Source: Gonocerus acuteangulatus
Lineage: Eukaryota; Arthropoda; Insecta; Hemiptera; Coreidae
Assembly (NCBI GenBank): GCA_946811695.1
Contig: OX328123.1
Coordinates: forward strand, 147,752,171-147,816,170
Direction of reading: 5' to 3'
DNA: 64,000 nt
A model generated the notes under the pieces. It saw only the letters and a list, made by a program, of their open reading frames with translations, did no database searches and was not told the origin of the DNA. Positions within the stretch are counted from its first letter, which is position 1. Each line of letters opens with the position of its first letter. Below, piece after piece: positions 46,859-59,971 of this stretch. The position numbers and the translations under genes were made by a program.

Positions 46859-48188
46859 GTTTTTTCAGCAATATGTACGCGAAAAATGTTACTATTTATG
46901 ACTTTGCATTGTTTTAAACTCAATCCTCCATTCTGATATAACAATAACGAATTTATTGTTATTCACTTTTCTCGTAACCGGTAATAGATAAGGCATTAAA
47001 AATAAATTCATTCGATTCATTCTATCCAATCCTCGAGGCAGAATTCTGTACGACATCCTTTATTCCCAAAATGATGACACTATTTCCTCTGATTCTGCTA
47101 CATACTGGCCAACCGATCCCTCTCGCAGTCCTGACCTGGTCGACTTCTTCATCACATCTGGCCTACGAGGAATATCATACTCGGTTCAGTCACTCCTTGA
47201 ACTTTCGTCCGACCACTCAGCCATCCTCTTTGAATACATTTCCTCTATCACGTTCCCGAATTCCCTCCCTTACCCCAGGGCCTATGCACTGGGAGTTATT
47301 TCGTTCTCAACTATCTCAATCCATAAACCTCAATATACCTCTGAAATCCTCATCTGACGTGGACGAGGCTGTCTCGATGTTCACGAAAGCGATACAAGAC
47401 TGCGCCCTGAACTCCTGCAGACCAAGATCACGTCTTCCCTATCGCCCGAAATCCCAGCTCCCCGATCACATCCTCAACCTCCTCCATCATACTTAGGTCC
47501 TACCTATCAAGCTGTTCCTTCCAAGTAAAATCTGGTTCCACATTATCTAGTTCCCATCCTATTTCCTCCGGTGTACCACAGGGAAGTATTCTCGGTCCTA
47601 TCCTTTACCTTCTGTACTCCGCCGACGTTCCTACCCACCCAAATACTCATCTAACGACCTACGCTGATGATACAGCCATCTTTTCCTTTTCCCCTGATCC
47701 CGAAACTGCTTCCCTTCACCTGCAGGAACTCTGTTGAGGATTGGTGCAACAGGTAGAAAATCAAGGTGAATCCAGAGAAATGCAGCCTAATTACATTCAC
47801 TCTCAATAAAAGGACTTGCCCACCAGTTCACATATCCAGTCAAGAACTCCCTGGATCCAACGAAGTGCGCTACCTGGGATTAATACTAGACAGTAGACTC
47901 ACTTGGAACCCACACACCCGACTGAAAAGACAGGAACTGAACAGGAGATACGGACTTCTTCAACGACTATTGGGACATTCATCAAAACTCACAACACAGA
48001 ACAAACTCACTGTATACAAAACCATCATCAGACCTATTTGGACATACGGACTTGAACTGTGGGTAACTACCAAAAGATCAAATATACAGAGAATACAGGC
48101 ATTCCAATCCAAAGTTCTACGCAAAATAGTTAATGCCCCTTTTTACGTTTCCAATAAAACCCTTCATCATGAACTCAATATCCCTTTT

Positions 48189-48324
48189 AGCGCGGTTCCT
48201 CCCTCCCCCATAGGGAGGAACCCCGCTTATAGGGTTGATACAATGAAACAATCCGGAAGTGCCGACTAGAAAATTTCGCGTTTCAGAACCCCTAGAGACC
48301 GAAAATAACGGTGGTTCAAATTTG

Positions 48325-48355
<31 letters not shown>

Positions 48356-49838
48356 CTGTTCGCTCTCTAGATAGAAGACGAATGGTCCGATTTTGATGAA
48401 ATTTGGTACAAAAATCCTTCGTCCAATTTTAAAGGTCAAGTTCGTTAACCAGCAAAATCCGCCTACTGGAAGATGGCGTTTGGGGCGAAATTCGCGCAAA
48501 AAAAATCGTAACGCTTACGTTTTTTAGTTCATAAGCTTCTAAGTACTCGTTTTATATGATTCCTGGGCTAGGAAAACGAATGAAACCATTTTCAAGGCGA
48601 TAGCTTTAACCGTTTTCGAGAAAATTGGAAAAATATTTTTTGAATACCGTTTTTGGTTTGGGTACTTAGAATCATGGGATTCAGTTGAAACATTTTCTGC
48701 ATGTTCTAGTTTCATCAAAACTAATATGTTGAAATTTTGGTTACGTTTGGAGTTAAGGAAGAGTTAGAATAAAATATTTTATTAACAGACATAAAAAGTT
48801 TTATTAACTTTGTTTACTTTCCTTAATATCTCGAAAAAGGTTGAGAATCTTGGTAAACGGAAGAATACCATTAGAAAGCTTATTAAATGCTCTAAAAAAA
48901 AGGTTCTAATGAAAGTTTTGATTAGGCGATGTCAATCGGAGAAATAAGAGCTTAAAACTTTAAAGTAATTGATTTCGCTTATTCGAACTGTTCTTTTTGT
49001 CTGTTTTTTATTCCTTGTTATTTTTTAATTGCTTATTGTTGGATAATGTATTTGAAAATAAAACATGTTAAGAAAAATAAGAAAAACAATTTAATGTTAG
49101 AGATATGGATTTCCAAGATATATAGCTTTTCAACTGCCTAGCGTCCTTCCTAGGGAGGGTTCTTTGTCTTTGATTTTGGTACTTAGAATTATGGGATACA
49201 GTTGAAACATTTTCTGCATGTTGGAGTTTCATCAACACTAATATGTTGAAATTTTTGTTACGTTTAGAGTAAAGGAAGGGTTAGAATAAAATATTTTATT
49301 AACAGACAAAAAAAGTTTTGGTAACTTTGTATAATTTCGTTAGTATCTCGAAAACCGTTGACAATCTTGTGAAGCGGAAGATTACCATTCGGAAGCTTAC
49401 TAAATGATCTACAAAAAAGGTTCTGAAGAAAGTTTTAATTAGGTTATGTCAATCGGAGAAAAAAGTGCTTAAAGCTTTAAATTAATTAATTAATTATTAA
49501 ACATCTAGGTCCTCACCGCCCTGAAGGGCGGTGAGGACCTAGATGTTTTCTGCCCTTAAACACCCAATCCATCCATCCATCCTTGTCACTAGCGGGTCTG
49601 TTTCTAGTGTAGCGGACCCTTCCAGGTAAGATTGTAAATCATGACCTTTTATGACTTTACTACTCACAGGAATGGCGTTAGTGACCTTAAGGGTTGACAC
49701 GCCATTATAATAATTAATTAAAAAAAAAAGACTGGTGGAACCAAAATAATAACTGCTTCTATTTTAATCTTTCCAAATTAGACTAGGGATATGAACGGAA
49801 CCGCGCTAAGATGATGCAGTCCTGCGAGACGGACTTTT
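48189..49838 (+). mobile_element. Helentron/HINE-like element, 1.65 kb
   Basis: Inserted within TTTT of the LINE; both junctions keep TTTT (48185-48188 and 49835-49838). The 5' end AGCGCGGTTCC forms a 16-bp terminal hairpin (48189-48227). Its inverted copy GGAACCGCGCT lies internally near the 3' end (49797-49807), followed by a short stem-loop (AGTCC/GGACT, 49819-49835). Inside are a (TA)n microsatellite (48326-48351) and two direct copies of a ~310-bp block (about 48655-48985 and 49172-49490). Asymmetric inverted repeats, a 3' stem-loop, T-T insertion and an internal microsatellite are the described hallmarks of Helentron-associated elements. No Rep/helicase ORF, so non-autonomous. Confidence 0.75.
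49499..49548. repeat. Perfect 24-bp-arm palindrome
   Basis: The arm starting AAACATCTAGGTCCTCACCG is repeated exactly in inverse with a 2-nt GA loop. It sits in the 3' part of the Helentron-like element. Confidence 0.97.
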
Positions 49839-50320
49839 ATACATGAACTAGCGAAATCCCGATTCCTAACCTTTCACTCCAAACTATCTGCTCATCCCAA
49901 TCCCAGAGCTCAATACCTCTCCTCTCAATGCCACCCCGAAAACCCTCCCCCTAGGAGGCTAAAGAGATCTTGGCCTCGTGATCAACTTCGTACTCAAAGG
50001 ACAAATGAAAGTGTTTAACTAGGAAGTGTAAATTATGATTGGCTCCTTCCAGATTTCTATTTAAATTATATTTTATCATTTCATTTATTATTTTTTTCTT
50101 TTCTTATTATTACTTTTTATTTTTTTTTTCCTTTTAGCTATGATTATTATTTATTTATTTATCTTTTTTTTGTAATAATTTAAGTATGTACTATTTTTTT
50201 TCTGTAATCTCATTATGTGAAATCATAAAAATGTCTTTATTTATCACAATTAACCAATGTACTATATTATTTGTGCAGATGCTAATAAACGCTTTATTAT
50301 AAAAAAAAAATCGATTCATT

Positions 50321-51214
50321 ATGTAAAATTACTAATGAAAAGTTTACCTGGAAAACTTTTCATTAATCATTTTATATTCGATGCCTTATTTTATTTTTTT
50401 TTTTTTGGGGGGGGGGTTAATATTTAAATTGTATACGTAATATCAAGTCAACTTACTCAATGTCTCTATTCCAATCTTTTGAATTGTCTCTAGACTCCGA
50501 GTTGGATTGAAACTCGCCATGATACTTAGACCTTAAGTTTCAGTGTTTTATTAACGATTTTCTAAAATTAGTTAAAGGGATTGTATAGTGGGTTTAATTT
50601 TAGGATACGTTAATTTAAAACCTTTAGGACAACATAAATATGATTCCGGAATGTGTAGCATCTATAGATGCTCCGATTTTAACAAACATATTGTGTAACC
50701 TCAATACCTGAAAGTGCTAAAACAATGTATCCTAAAAATATTAAGTAACTCAGTAATTGCTTCTAGAAAGACACTACTAACAACAAAGGGAAGACAAGGA
50801 AGTGTGCTCGGAGCACAACAGTGTATAATAGGACCAAATGTAGTGTGACCTTGAGCTGGGCTTGTGGGGCGGCTGTTCGTGTTGAAAGGCGCCGACTTTT
50901 TTTTTGGCGGGAGTGTGTTCTCGCGGCAAAAAATACGGGTCTCCATGGTTCGGGATGGTCCGCTCTTCGCTCTCCTTCCTCTGCACTAGTGCTCTTAGCT
51001 TGCTTATCAGTGAAGTCACCTTTGCTTAGGATAACCAATATAATTCCATTATATTTTTATGATTTTCCGATGTAATGGAGTTATTGAGGTTTTACTCCCC
51101 GAATAATTTTATACATTTTAAAGGCTAAAATGATTTTTTTTTTAAATCAAGAATGAATATAATGCTACATTTCTACAAATATTCATTATTCCAAGTTACA
51201 AGATACATTTATGC
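50321..51214. other. No recognised gene; CpG-rich island-like patch
   Basis: At 50330-50372 there is a hairpin (AATGAAAAGTTT arms). The patch 50850-51020 is GC/CG-richer and open in at least three frames on both strands (84 codons plus, 91 and 80 minus); no frame has recognisable content. It may be a regulatory or transposon-derived patch. Confidence 0.35.
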
Positions 51215-51345
51215 CATTTGAAACGATATCAACCAAAATTTTTGTTATTTCGTTACAAAAAATGTCATACAATGGAAGCGATGAGATCAGGTCGTTAACC
51301 AGCAAAATCCATTCTGCAGAAGTGAGGGTTCACATTGAATCGAAT
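51215..51345 (+). mobile_element. Helentron-like repeat fragment
   Basis: Contains GGTCGTTAACCAGCAAAATC, matching the block at 48438-48460, and a loosely similar downstream stretch. The rest of the element is missing. Confidence 0.45.
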
Positions 51346-51613
51346 TGCTCATATAATTCAATCTCGTATTTTTTGTTACTTTCATTATCGGTGGTTTTTC
51401 CCGTTTATTTGCAAAGAAACTCACTGTGCAACAACAGACACTACAGATAAAAAGATCACTAGTACCTTATTTGTGTATTACCTATGTATTTTTAATACCT
51501 TAAGTATTTGGACCAACGGCCATAGCGACGTTGAAGACACCGGTTCCCATTTGTCTCCGAATTTTCGCAAAGTTTGGCGTCGTCAGTTCCTGAATAGGTG
51601 ATTGTCCACGTTC

Positions 51614-51649
<36 letters not shown>

Positions 51650-53120
51650 CAGTCGAACTTACTATTTCCCACATGTGTCTGTCCGCGTGCTGTTGGTGGT
51701 ATAACGTATAACCTGTAGGTAGCCATGTTGTTGATACCTCCTAAACACAAAATTAAGAATGCGGTGACAAACATACAACACACAACATACAACAAAGTTC
51801 AAGACATTTATGTTTATTATTAACTCGGACATTCTCTCATTGTCTATAATTTACACTGATCCTTTCCAATCTTCACAAGGAATTTCAACAATATTCAACG
51901 AAGTATAACAGATAGGAAAAAATAAATCCTAAAACATTTCCGCTAGAAAGAGGTGAGAGGAGAGGAAATAGTGTGGGATAATGAGTAGATAAGAGACAGA
52001 ACCGTACTGACCTGAGTGGCTGTCATGACAACTGTCAATGATAATGTCAAGCTTTGACCCCTTGTAAATCAGGACGGACTGACAGGTTCACTGTTAGAAC
52101 AGGATAGCTTGTATGGTTCATTCAGGCTAGCCATGACAACGCTTCTAGGTGTGAGCCCTATTTACATCCCTTCATAGGAACAAAGAATATTTTGAATCAG
52201 TCTGTAGTAGTGTAAGCAAAAACGAAATTTCAATATCAGGAACGTCGAAAATCAGTTAATAAACCATTGTATATTACTCAAGACGGTATTCATCTTGAGT
52301 AATTTATTTTTCACTAAAATTAACTTAACACGACTGTTAATTGAAATCCTGCACTAACTATAATAATGATAATGCCTATTAAAAAAAAAAATCCTCAAAA
52401 TGCATAATACAAAAAAAAACACGCACATTATTAAGTATAGGGTGAAAACAGTGAATAAAAAAACTATATCAAAACTTGTAATAAATTTTTAATCATTCAA
52501 AAGTACATTCTTAATCTGTTTATTACAGGATTCTGACCCTATTTTTCAAAAAATATTTATATTTTATTGATGTTTTCCGGTAGTGGGGTTTCTTAATTCC
52601 AGAAGGTGAAACAACATTTGTGGGAAGACTGAATTTTGTTTCACCTTCCGGAAATATTTATATGTAGCAGAAGGTCAAATTTCTAACAATATACTACTTA
52701 CTCTCTTCACTAGTCCTGCATTTTTCTCTACGTATTTCTCGTCCCTTTGACGCTAATTGAGGAACCGAAAATGGATTTAAGCAACATGCCAATAACCTTG
52801 ACAAGACTGACGACAAAACTGTAGTGGTGGACTATGCTTTACAAAATAGTCAAACTTTATTATTAGATAAGGAGAAAAACTCCATAAAACGAAAAATAAA
52901 AGGATATGTATGTACATATAATTAAAAACAAGAAGAAATCAGTGACTAGAAAGTTGAAATTAAATACCTAGAAAAAATATTTTTTTAATTGAAATAAACA
53001 AGACGACATAAAATGAATTATTTTATAAAACGACAAATACTTCTTTTGGAAAATTGACCCTTATCCTAAATATACCGACTTTAAACCTGTGGAAGGTTCT
53101 CGGATGATATATTATTTGAT
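51346..53120. other. No recognised gene; hairpins and T30
   Basis: T30 at 51617-51646, possibly the tail of a minus-strand retrocopy without a detected duplication. Hairpins lie at 52273-52303 (ATTACTCAAGA arms) and 52598-52654 (TTCC(A/G)GAAGGTGAAAC arms). No coding content recognised. Confidence 0.4.
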
Positions 53121-53166
53121 GGGCTTCTGAAGAGGCGTCAATAAAACCAGAAACATGTAGGTCACA
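53121..53166 (+). ncRNA. Decayed hammerhead-ribozyme-like motif
   Basis: CTGAAGA, a 16-nt spacer, GAAAC, AT, GTA, GGTC. The cores and triplet match the better copies at 35821 and 15599, but stems I and II are largely unpaired. Presumed inactive relic. Confidence 0.4.
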
Positions 53167-53693
53167 ATAAAGGAGTGACCTTCTGCCATTTATATGAATC
53201 CTAATCTTTTTTGTATATTTATATATTCGCTATTATATTTCTGCCTTTTTAGTATATTTCTATCTTCGTAGTATATTTATGGTATATTAGAATATGTTTA
53301 ACGACATTTATGTTTAATTACTCTATTTCAGTTATGCATAGTTTTTTACTTTTATTTATTTTCCCGTATTGCAAAATTGGTGTTAATAAAGCAGCTAGAC
53401 TTAATAATCTGGTATCAGGAAAAGAATGTAAATTTTCTTCTTAAAAAAATTAACATAACATACACACACACACATATATATATATATAAGTAAGAGAGAG
53501 TGACGGACTGCTGTAAACGAATTAAGGCAACACCGCCTTAGGGTGCAGAAGAGTAAAAACCTGAAAACTCTAAGGGTGTAAACATCCCTTCATCCATCCC
53601 TTAAACAGTCCTTATTTACAAAGGCCACTTCGTCTTAAGGGAACACTAGGGAATGGAACTAACCCGAAATGGAAGACATCCTTTTCGAAAGTA

Positions 53694-53697
<4 letters not shown>

Positions 53698-53754
<57 letters not shown>
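53698..53754. repeat. (TA)n microsatellite
   Basis: Uninterrupted TA repeat. Confidence 0.95.
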
Positions 53755-53757
<3 letters not shown>

Positions 53758-54137
53758 ATATGTTGGACGTCACGTCGATACAAAATTTGGCAGTAAATTT
53801 TGATATTAATAATTGCTGATTTTCGCTCATCAACTTATCAATTTATATTAGTGAAGTGTACAGTTTTTAACCATATTTATTTTAAAGAATTAATTTTCTT
53901 TTTTTTTTGTTTTATTATACACTGTAGTAGTTTTAAAATATTATTATTATTATATTATTGCCAGTTGGTAACAAACGTGATAATGGCTTTGCCCAGAATA
54001 TAGAAGTATTTTTGCACTTTCAGGAAATAAGCATTCCGACTACCAGAAACACGTCAAGAAACTATTTATGTAGTCTTTTCCTGGACGATGTATTAGTACA
54101 TTAACACACATACCAGATAGTTAATTATACCGGAGAA

Positions 54138-55764
<1,627 letters not shown>

Positions 55765-56977
55765 ACAGTGTGTAGCACAAGTAAATGACAATAATCATGG
55801 GGGTGAAACTAGACCAATAGTGTCGTTCAATGCTGCCAACGTCACGTTTCAATCTGTTTTTGTTCCAATTATACACAGTTCTATAGGTATTTTTTTTTTT
55901 TTTTTTTTGTAGCACGCTTCAAATTTTCTCTACTTGTTCACATTATTTTTGAACGTGACATTACTTAGTTAAAATCAACATTGAATTCGCAAGAATAAAG
56001 CCTGTTGAGCATTTATAATTTTTAAAGTAATTCTTTTTGTTTATTTAATTTTAATTTAAGGCTTACTTCAATCATTAAATATTGATTTTATCCAGGATAA
56101 TTTTCATTTAATTCTAATAAGATCACAACAATAAATATGATATTAGTTTTATTTATCTGAAGTTTTTCTCACTAAATTTCCAGTTACATTGTTAAATTTA
56201 GTGTTAGTCTCAGTTCCGAGTATACCGTTGGAATGGTAATTAAATTTTACAACTTTTGTGTGATTCAGCAGTTTGGTAAAATTGTAATACTCGAATATTT
56301 GTCGCTAATTAGACTTTTTATCATTATCAACTTTTTGAATGGTAACTGCGGTTTGAAAAAGACACTCGTGAACTAATGAACGTTCATTAGTCATAAAGAA
56401 AATTTTTAATGCTGATTCCAAAAAAATAATGTTACGTTGAAACATATATAACTTTTAATGGAGGTAATTTTCTCGTAGGTAGATTTGAAACCTTTTCTGA
56501 CTGCGCCATAGCCAACATTTCGTCTTGTAAGAAGTTTCCAGCAAACCCTACGGCCCAGAGTTATGGAAAGGAAAATCCCTACTACGCCTACTGTGACGAG
56601 TGGTGTTCTGCCCCTATAAACAGAGAAAATTGCGGGTTCTCTACATAGAACACGATTGTTCCTATCACGTTTAGAACAGCATGTAAATAAATCAAAAACA
56701 TATGAGCGGGAAATATTGGGGATTTTGTACACAAAACACGGGGTTTTCTAAATTATATTTAGAACGGCATATCTCTGGATGAAAAACATATAGAACCGAC
56801 TTTGACGTGGTCGGTCACCCATTCAGGTACTGACCACGCCCGACGTTGCTTAACTTCGGTGATCTATGGGAACCGGTGCATTTAACGTGGCTACGGCCGT
56901 TGGCATAGAATCGACTTATTGCAAGCATTGAACTATGATTACCCTTGAGTATGACTACCTTCTTGCGACACACCCTG
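55765..56977. mobile_element. Tentative TA-flanked element containing the 5S-like sequence
   Basis: The left end CAGTGTGTAGCACAAG after TA (55763-55764) and right end CTTGCGACACACCCTG before TA (56978-56979) are imperfect inverted complements. GTTCAATGCT occurs in equivalent inverted subterminal positions. The size of about 1.2 kb fits a mariner-sized element. No transposase is seen and the TIR match is weak, so this may be coincidence. Confidence 0.25.
56812..56904 (-). rRNA. 5S rRNA-derived sequence, 3'-truncated
   Basis: On the minus strand, GCCAACGGCCGTAGCCACGT at the start, GATCACCGAAGTTAAGCAAC and GGGCGTGGTCAGTACCTG, then ATGGGTGACCG, correspond to about the first 93 nt of animal 5S rRNA, including the internal promoter blocks. 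The final ~27 nt, which should pair with the 5' end to form helix I, are replaced by unrelated sequence. So it is not a functional 5S gene. It is either a pseudogene or the head of a 5S-derived (SINE3-type) SINE; the following body (56440-56811) contains two related ~85-bp blocks. Confidence 0.85.
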
Positions 56978-57062
56978 TATATTAATACATTATTTTTAGA
57001 ACTAACTTGCTAAATATTGTATGGATTTGGCTACTATTTAGCTAATAAGTGAAATCTATTAT

Positions 57063-57569
57063 CACTGTCGTGCTGACACTAGAGTGCCCTTGAATGAGGG
57101 TGAACTCACACCGCTACGCATAGGGAGCTACGCACGCCGAGAGAGGGGAGGGGAGGGGAGGTTTGTGGTGGGGGTATCCCGCCTCCTTTGCCACCCCCAG
57201 TATTCCACCGACTGTCGAGGCAGGAGGGTCTCACGCACACAACACTCTTGAGTCACGCAAGTCATCGTCTTCTCCAACAAGTGGTGAGCAACATCGAATC
57301 TATATGCTTGCCTGTGTATTTTAATTTTAGTCGCTTCAGAATGTGACCTGCATGCCTTTAGAGATTGCCAAGAGGAGAGTGAAGGCACAAGTGATAGTGA
57401 CTCGGTTATCAGTGACTCAGTTTCTTGTCAATTATTCTTTGACAATTATTCTTCGGCAAATATTCCTCGGATAGTGTGAGAAGTCGTTCACAACACAAAG
57501 TGAAAACTGATCTTGTCACAAATTCTGACAGAGATATGACAACAGCAGAAACACCACAACGAATATCAC
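57063..57569 (+). other. Possible transcript start with splice-like signals
   Basis: The stretch is CG- and GC-richer than its flanks. AAGTG|GTGAGC at about 57281 resembles a donor and TTTTAATTTTAG at about 57329 an acceptor. AGATATGACA at 57536 has a purine at -3 and opens a short frame (MTTAETPQRIS) ending at CAC|GTATGAG near 57569, another strong donor-like site. Upstream frames are also open (DCQEESEGTSDSDSVISDSV in one). It could be the first exons of a host gene transcribed rightward. No protein homology is recognised. Confidence 0.25.
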
Positions 57570-58340
57570 GTATGAGCTTTATATACATATATATTTTTTA
57601 TATTATAAAGTTTATATTTTATCGTAACTCTTAAAACCACCATACATTTATTTTATTATCTCTCAATATTCAAAAATAACATATTCTTTTGCTATCCTTT
57701 CTCGAAAATCCAATTTTACCTCTCTACTGACTATTCGGTGCTATGGAGTTTTATTATAATAATATTTTCTAACTTAATTTTCACAAAAACGATAAATAAA
57801 TATACATCCACTAGTAATTATTACTATTTTATGCATGTTAAACTCCTTTTATATTTATTTATTGCATCTTTACATCAAATATATATCAAAATCCTCTTCA
57901 ATTAAAAATAAAAAGTTTATTATTTTAGTGTTACTTGAATTTCCTCTTATGTTATTGTAGAATTATCGCTCTGTAGACAATCATTACCAAAACAGTTTTT
58001 CCCCTATGGTTTTCTTTGGCGGAATTTCGTGCCACATCAATTTTATCCAAATTTCTATCAATGCTTAAATTCGCAATTACGCTCATCGCTGTTGCTTTTT
58101 TGCGTTTGTTGTTGTTTTTGTATATAACAGGTGAATATTTATTAAACACGATTCCTTATATTTGCTGATACGCAGAGGATCAACAAATAAAAATATCGAT
58201 ACGAATTTCTATAACTCATTCCATATATTGTAAATATAAAAATATTTTGTTTTCCAAACTTTATTTTGTAACCCCATAATCTTTAAATATTACCTTATCA
58301 AAAAAATATATGAATTGTTTTGCTATTACTTTTTCAAGAT

Positions 58341-58347
<7 letters not shown>
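57570..58347. other. No recognised feature
   Basis: AT-rich sequence; if the preceding candidate is real, this would be intron. Confidence 0.4.
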
Positions 58348-58408
<61 letters not shown>

Positions 58409-58675
58409 CATATATATTTATATAATTGAATGTGTCAGAGCTGATTGATAAAAGATTGTGCCAGGGGACTAATAGTAGGGAAAGCGGCTTGAAGCGGAGT
58501 ACAAAGTTAAATAACCTGACACTAACCTGCCACGAGGGGAGGGAGGTAACACGGTGGTTACCCGTTGACAACCCCCCCCCCCCCCCCCCATTAATACAGC
58601 CCACCCTTTGAATGTCACTCGACGGCGAATGTTCTCTTTATAGCCCTCTCTCTCATATTTGTGTTAGTGTGTATG

Positions 58676-58731
<56 letters not shown>
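58348..58731. repeat. (TA)n, C19 and (TA)n tracts
   Basis: TA at 58348-58404, C homopolymer at about 58562-58580, TA at 58683-58731. Between them is unrecognised GC-richer sequence. Confidence 0.92.
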
Positions 58732-58734
<3 letters not shown>

Positions 58735-59971
58735 TAAGTATAACTAAATTAGTATAATTCTAAGTCACTTCGCTTATTGAAGAATAAACGATCACCAAAA
58801 CAAAACAAAAATGTCCTTAACATCTGTATTCAGATGCAACACTAAAAGTATTTAGCTCAAAAGAAGCTGGGGAATTACAAAACGATTTATTATTATTATT
58901 GATTGTAAATATTTTAACAATTTTTCTTTATGAAGTTTATACAATTAACTATTGTTTAAGGTATTATAAGTAAATATTATTGGCTTTAATCATTTATATC
59001 CTGTCATGAGAATCCTTGGCATGAATATAAAATTAAAAATGGATATCCTTTTTAAATATATTATTTCAAAACGATAACTAAAACGAGGAAACAAAAATTT
59101 TAACCAAATTCGTACATAGTAAAATATTGGGCTGCAAAAAGTACCTATCTTTATGGCTTAATATTCAGGAGAAATCGATAATTTCACTTCAAAATATATT
59201 TTTTACAATAACATCGAAGACGCGTGTTAAATGTTTTTAAATGTATGTAATGTACATAAGTTTTTATATTGTACCTGATCGTTTTGACAAAAATACTAAA
59301 GTATTTGTCTCCTACATTATGTTTTAATTGTTATGAAATATCAAAAAATTAGGACCACAAATATACATTTGATGTATTCTTTTAAATATAAACAGTGAAT
59401 CTGAAATAACAAAAATCAAAAATGAAAATTACACAAATTTGGTAGTATGCAATTCAACAAAAAAAGGAAAATCAGTTTTTTAGAAATGATTATTCCAGAG
59501 ATTTAAAATTTCCGACTACAAATCAAATCGAGTTTTGAACGGATACTTCAATTAATTATTTACACAATTAAAGTTAACTTGGAACTATGCAACTTGGAAT
59601 TATATTGAAAATGATCATTTTAATTTGAAAATGAATATTATGAGATTCTAATGTTTCAGGAGTAAAATCCGCTGAGAAAAATCATTTTTGATTTAATAAT
59701 GTTTTATTTAGTTAATTAGCTGCTATTTTGTAATATGTTGCTATTTTGTGCTCTTTGTTGGTTTAAAGATTTATAATAAAAGGTTTGCTAAAAGAAACAT
59801 TTTATCAATGGCGCAGAAAAGTCTAAAGAGGTATTTACTAGGGAACTCTTTGAAGGATGATGATCTGTTGGTAGTACAGCCAGTATTTTCCATTTATTTT
59901 ATCATCTGATGATGGCACATAGCGCGAGCTCATATGCATATAAACGAGATTTTTCATATTTGAGAGTTCCA
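58732..59971. other. No recognised feature
   Basis: AT-rich sequence leading into the 95-bp array. Confidence 0.45.

Larger units (their letters stand above)
47022..50007 (+). pseudogene. LINE ORF2 pieces: endonuclease end, RT, C-terminus
   Basis: From 47025 a frame gives NPRGRILYDI, YWPTDPSRSPDLVDFFIT and LELSSDHSAIL, the end of the AP-endonuclease domain. A frameshift leads into a linker (47260-47495). After an internal deletion the RT resumes with SSGVPQGSILGPILYLLYSA and TTYADDTAIF (the YADD catalytic block). A stop near 47735 and a frameshift precede the thumb and C-terminal ORF 47766 onward (KVNPEKCSLI, VRYLGLILD). The last part lies beyond the nested insertion at 49839-50007 and reads FHSKLSAHPNPRAQ and RRLKRSWPRDQ. 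Dead copy, clearly of jockey type. Confidence 0.9.
47022..50310 (+). mobile_element. Jockey-like LINE, 5'-truncated, 10-bp TSD, hosting a nested element
   Basis: The insertion is bracketed by TCGATTCATT at 47012-47021 and 50311-50320 and ends with AATAAACGCTTTATTAT plus A10. The LINE portions are 47022-48188 and 49839-50310; 48189-49838 is a later insertion. This gives about 1.64 kb of LINE, 5'-truncated within the endonuclease domain. Confidence 0.9.

Noticed and set aside
50763..51075. Overlapping ORFs on both strands as a gene
   Set aside because: Open frames in a GC-rich patch are expected by chance; no recognisable protein, start or splice context.
56406..56732. 108-codon minus-strand ORF
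   Set aside because: Lies in the body following the 5S-derived head, which contains duplicated non-coding-looking blocks; no domain recognised.
56784..56904. Functional 5S rRNA gene
   Set aside because: The 3' terminal quarter needed for helix I is missing and no T-run terminator follows at the expected place.
59908..59935. CTGATGATGG near the 95-bp array as a hammerhead core
   Set aside because: No second core (GAAA) at workable distance and no stem II.
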